This document shows positions 59,721 through 64,000 of a DNA stretch of 64,000 nt, piece after piece. Both the position numbers and the translations under genes were made by a program. The notes beneath the pieces were generated by a model, which ran no database searches, had not been told where the DNA came from, and saw only the letters and a list, made by a program, of their open reading frames with translations. Each line of letters begins with the position of its first letter. Position 1 is the stretch's first letter. Source of the stretch: Euwallacea fornicatus. Its lineage: Eukaryota; Arthropoda; Insecta; Coleoptera; Curculionidae. The stretch lies in assembly GCF_040115645.1 (NCBI RefSeq), contig NC_089563.1, forward strand, positions 2,480,001 through 2,544,000, written 5' to 3'.

Positions 59721-60261
59721 ATATTTTATATTAATGGCGTTTTCTAATACTTAACTATCATTTCTTTCGAGCAATATTCCGTCCGATAAATCGTGCCAAT
59801 ATTCTAGTTATTAAGTAACATGAGTATCTCCGGTATTATCATACCTAATTATAGTCCAAGTAATACATAATTCAATTTGCTTTATCGCGAGGCGAAATGG
59901 TTTCTTGTTAACTTACACCACAAAATTTAATAACACCTTATTGTTTAGGTATGAATAATCTGAATTAATGATGAAACTATCGCGCTGTGGTAAATGTTTG
60001 CGTTGCAATTTGCGTTTTAGGTAATCTTACAATTATATTGTTTATTACAATTATAATTTCCTGATTTATTTATCTGATTGCCCTATGGTCAGCGCGTGTT
60101 ATTGATGCAGTGTAACAAGTGGTGATATGGAACTCTAGCAACGCGTCGCAAACCGAGTTGCGACCAATGGGCCCGTTCCTTCACTGCCCGAGAAATAATA
60201 TTTCCTGGACTAGGCGTTTACAGGTTAAGGTTCCGTAAAAGAAAATTGCACGCCAACGTAA

Positions 60262-60530
60262 CGCGAAGACCAACTTGCTGCACCGCTGCAAAAAATCGCC
60301 CCTCTGGCAAAGCATACGTCAGGAAAAGGCCATAAACGGTCAAGAAGATCCATCTAGCAGAAGACCTGCAAAAAGGTCTTTTCCGACACGGGAAATACGT
60401 AGGTCCCTCAGGGACAGTTCCGGGTCAGAGAAGGGTTCTTTCGATTCCGAGATTTTTAGTGGAAACACGCTTGCGGGAATCCCACACTATCCAGCAGTCA
60501 GAACATCGGATCAGCTACCTGTGGAAGATT
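60262..60530 (+). pseudogene. Coding relic, copy 2 of the 46.6-kb sequence
   Basis: It lies inside an open frame of 103 codons (60275-60586) containing SSRRPAKRSFPTREIRRS, LRDSSGSEKGSFDSEIFSG and GIPHYPAV. It aligns along about 260 bases with 46605-46870, including CTTTTCCGAC and CAGGGAyAGTTCCGG blocks. This copy is unbroken over the shared part but has no clear start, splice sites or family match. Probably a transposon or pseudogene fragment. Confidence 0.45.
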
Positions 60531-60849
60531 TTTCTAGTTGCGAAAAAACCCTGACTCTGGCACATGCACACACAATACAGGAATGATATTGTACGGGTTA
60601 TTTCACGTTTCGGCGTACTAATTTTAATCGCGTCTTCTAAATCCGAAAATCATCTTAATTGGCTCTCCAAATCATTATCCAAAAATGCGTTCTTCAGGAA
60701 ATGCGGAATATTCGCTCCCAGATTAGCCGCTCTGCTACCACTCCTGCGCAAGTTTAATTTAAGATAATGCAGGAATAAATTTCTCCAAAATGCCTTGAGA
60801 TATTCCACTGAACATTTATGGGTGTAAATAACTAGGAAAAGCGCATATT

Positions 60850-61275
60850 TTGCAACAAATGCGTAACTCCCTTGGCGCGCACACCGGCAGGTTACTGAAG
60901 ACTTTTAAAGGACAAAATGATACGCCCCTGGCTCTTCTGAAAATAAAAATTACATTCCCTGTTCGTTATTGCGAAGAAAAAAGCTCTTCAGTTTTTTCAG
61001 TGACGCACTGTGTGCTGGTAAAAAAGTACCAATACGGTATTTATGGGAAGTTTGTAAAAAAGGTCTCAGCCCATGTTAAGGAACTTAAGCAGTCTTTGCA
61101 TGAAGCGTTTTCGGAATGTAGTTCATATATCAAATTAAGGTTGTTTGCAAACGCTGGATACGTGGTTAAAATTGGCGCCTTCAAGCCTGAGCCGCTCTGT
61201 ATTACTAAAAATCGTTATAACTCAGTAACTATTAAAATTAGATCAACCAGGCACTCGAAGGAAACTTATAATTAA
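60850..61275 (+). CDS. Unrecognised 141-codon frame ending at AATAAA plus A-run
   Basis: The frame has an internal ATG at 60859 and reads MRNSLGAHTGRLLKTF, ending HSKETYN. The stop is followed immediately by AATAAA running into about ten A residues (61277-61288). This could be the 3' end of a retroposed sequence. No family is recognised and codon use is not persuasive. Confidence 0.2.
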   Translation: MQQMRNSLGAHTGRLLKTFKGQNDTPLALLKIKITFPVRYCEEKSSSVFSVTHCVLVKKYQYGIYGKFVKKVSAHVKELKQSLHEAFSECSSYIKLRLFANAGYVVKIGAFKPEPLCITKNRYNSVTIKIRSTRHSKETYN

Positions 61276-64000
61276 TAAAAAAAAAAGACATAAAAATTTC
61301 AGGCTCGTTCAGCCAAAACTTAATTATTATTTATGCAATAAGTACATAATGAAAGGTTTTAAGAGACGAAAGTGAAATTATAGCGATAATTGCACTAGTG
61401 CAAATTATTGCGATGGTGTCGCTAGTGCAAATTACCTCTGTCGTTTGCCCATAATCGGTTTAACGTGAGAACTGGAGACCATTGTTGAAATGCGAAATTT
61501 ACAAATGAATGAAATCGTAAATGGAAAACTGTGAAATCGTAGCGGCACGCGCCGAATTGGGCAGAAACCGATTTTCCCGCCTGTGACGTGTCTAAAACGT
61601 TCCCAAAAATTTTCAAAAGACCCCGCGTCTTCGCCTTGCAAATGATAAGAGCCGTTTTTTAAGCCTCCGGGCGTGACAATGACCTCCCAACCGTTGGTCC
61701 AAGCAGCTACCGTTTTTCCTATAGCTTTTACCTCTGAGAGTATCATTGTAAAAGTTTCGTCGTTAACACGAGGACGATCCGAATGTGCCCCTTCAACTGC
61801 ATTTTCGAAAGTATTCAATTCAATTCTGATCAGAATCATTATTCAAAGTAAACCAGCACCGAGTGAGTGACACCGAAAGAGCTTACACCGGCACTTAGGA
61901 TCGGTAATTACGGTTTCATTAAGCAAAGCAAATTGATATAAATTATTCCTCGAAGCGCCGCAATTAAAAAAATATCTGATTCGGTCTGAGTAACTGTCAA
62001 ACCCAGTGGGTTACGGCGCCAGAACCACGAGAAAATGTGGGCACCATTAAAGCTAAAAAGCTAATAAAAGCGGAGCTCCATGGCGAAATGATAATGGCAC
62101 GTTTCAAGATAGGAACTATACATTGTAGAGACATCAAAGTCTTCAGAGGCGCCATTGGGACGAATCTTGGTCTTGAGCTTATCATCGATAATCTAGGTAA
62201 AGGTGCGCCTAATAGCTCATGAACGTATTATACGGAAATACCGGCAAACTAAAATTAGTCGCTATAGAAGACAAGAAGCTGCTGAATATTTATAATTTGC
62301 CTTCTACGGACTTTTTCTCCTCAGAATCTAAATTTAAGCACCATAATGATTATACAGGCTGAAGAATCCGGGCACAGGAGAACCATTTACAGACGAGATT
62401 ATGCATTTGGAACGGCCAAGTGTGTTCTTAGCCGTATTTGCAACCCGTAATTTCGCTTCGTGTAATGGTGAAATGAAGATGACATTAAGTTTTTGCTGAT
62501 GGTTGATGTGAACGGAAATGGTCGTTATCTGAAGAGATAAATGGGGGATTTATTTATAAATTAAAACGCCGAGGGGTACGTCTAAGAGCGTTGGTGTCGA
62601 GCCAGAGTTGGATAGACGTCACCACTATAGATTCTCAATTTTTTGCGTGGGTAAAACACCTCGTATGCGACTAACGGAGTCTGAAAGTCTTGGTTATTGA
62701 TGTCTCTCAAGACTATCGCCACCAGAGTGTGGCAGAACAGACCTTGAGAAGGGAAGACGTTTCAGAGATCCGTCGCTGGTAGTATGGTTGTATTGCGAGA
62801 TTTTCGAGAATCAGATACCTTCAACCGGATCAGTTTCGATGATCTAACGGCTTCTTGACCATCTCGGTCCATTTGCACGTGCGGAAATCAGTGCTCAAGT
62901 TTAAATAGTTCGATAAATCCCTTTTGCGAATTATTTTTTATATCCCGTTTGTACATGCGCAATAACAATGAATGCACGAACAAGCACAAATTTCTAATTT
63001 TGCCTCTTAGAACCCCCGTTTGCTGTCGCTATTTTTGCGTTCATCTATGCTCAAAGATAACGTACTACGTATCGAGTAGCCATCCTTTTCTGGCATAGCT
63101 GCGTTAACGAAGGCAAAAGATATAACGTACGTGTAACTGCATCGAGGGCCTACTTTACCACTTGGCAAGACCAACACCGTAGCTTCCACCTTCTCAATTC
63201 ATGCAAGAAACAGAAGTAGCTATGTGATACAGAGTAGATGGCAGTGAAAAATAACTTCAGGCCATGGTATGTGGTGGCTAACAAGTGATATAACCGTAAA
63301 AATAGCGATTTTTCCTGTGCAAGCTCTCACTGAGGTCAGTTCATGGCAAACGCATATTTATGCAAAGAACTCTACTATAAGTAATTATTTGACTTCAATC
63401 AGGATTTTACAAGAAATGCAATGCCGCTTAATTATTCCTGAACCAATTAAAATAGAATATTGATAAGGCCATGATAGTAGTGGTCGTGGATTGGCATTTA
63501 ATTCATGCTAAACCACTCGGTAAACTGAATTATGAAAGAATTTATTCAAATCAGATATCTGCGGCCGAGCGATGGTCAATTACCTCCTGATGTCAATTAT
63601 TAGTGTTTAGACCCACGTATCTACATAATATTTAATCTGGTTTAATATACATTAAGTCATCTCGTAGGACCTTGATGATCATTTTTTTTTTTTTTTTTAA
63701 TTATACAGGAGCGAGCCGTTGCAACGTTAGAAATCATCGCCAGAACCAAAAATCTAAAGAGTGTTAAAACACCTATCTACAAATTCATCAATCATACGAG
63801 TGTATCATTTCTAGGTACTCTTCTGGTAATATCTGTCGGTCCTGCACTGTTCTCTTTAGGCAACCTCTTTATAGATGGCTGAAACTTAATTGCAACTATT
63901 ACTCTGTTAAACTACGTTCATACATCATATTTTACCTCAAGGTAGATTTTGCTGGTAAATAAATAAGAAACAATAATTAGCATTCATCCTCGACGTAACA

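Larger units (their letters stand above)
59721..64000. other. Downstream of S6KL, no convincing gene
   Basis: It contains coding relic copy 2 (60262-60530), a 141-codon frame at 60850-61275 and a 135-codon minus-strand frame at 61432-61839. Neither frame resembles a known family. A long T run lies at about 63681-63699. Nothing else is supported. Confidence 0.5.

Noticed and set aside
59155..59754. 199-codon frame taken as one protein
   Set aside because: Only 59335-59538 is coding (S6KL exon 8). The start of the frame is intron and its end crosses the exon 8 donor in the wrong frame; exon 9 is read in another frame.
61432..61839. 135-codon minus-strand frame
   Set aside because: It starts MILIRIELNT and has no recognisable family; opposite-strand frames are also open and no splice partners were found. 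It stays possible but is not supported.
1..64000. tRNA, rRNA or CRISPR features
   Set aside because: No box B-like GGTTCGAATCC in a cloverleaf context, no rRNA-like stretch and no regularly spaced identical repeats were seen.

Overview
This is eukaryotic, almost certainly insect, nuclear DNA. It is AT-rich and its genes are split by GT-AG (and a few GC-AG) introns. Their products match animal families: exocyst Exo70, rabaptin-5, S6KL kinase, ATG101, a spinster-type transporter and a THAP protein. The repeat content (foldback elements, a TA-flanked MITE, dispersed repeats starting CAGGGTG) would fit a beetle-like insect, but the order is a guess. No bacterial-type genes, tRNA, rRNA or CRISPR array were seen. 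All gene models were spliced by eye from reading frame, splice sites and remembered family sequences; nothing was searched.

Layout. Positions 1-8,600 hold no recognisable gene apart from a possible 43-residue small ORF (2942-3073) followed directly by a poly(A) signal. At 8.7 kb is the first coding exon of a spinster-like transporter on the minus strand; its remaining exons were not found. It is divergent from Exo70 (9337-13252, 12 coding exons). Exo70 converges on a four-exon minus-strand gene for a small coiled-coil protein (13333-14836). Next, on the minus strand, come two related genes: a THAP gene (15405-16952) and rabaptin-5 (17595-23992). The last exons of the THAP gene are a diverged duplicate of the last exons of rabaptin-5, so this locus encodes a THAP / rabaptin-tail / FYVE-like chimera. 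This is the most unusual thing in the window.

From 24.7 to 59.7 kb one gene dominates: an S6KL-type kinase on the plus strand (9 coding exons, 409 residues), with a 26-kb intron 7. Nested in its introns are an intact, intronless ATG101 gene (30152-30814, same strand) and a gene for a secreted Glu/Pro/Ser-rich protein (40210-41364, opposite strand). The rest of the introns is repeat: a 1.16-kb foldback element, a 480-bp MITE, degenerate tandem arrays and a degraded coding relic, which recurs downstream at 60.3 kb. From 59.7 kb to the end I see no convincing gene.

Functionally the window groups membrane-traffic and autophagy genes (spinster, Exo70, rabaptin-5, ATG101) around one kinase. Nothing in the sequence shows that they are co-regulated, and the grouping is probably coincidence.
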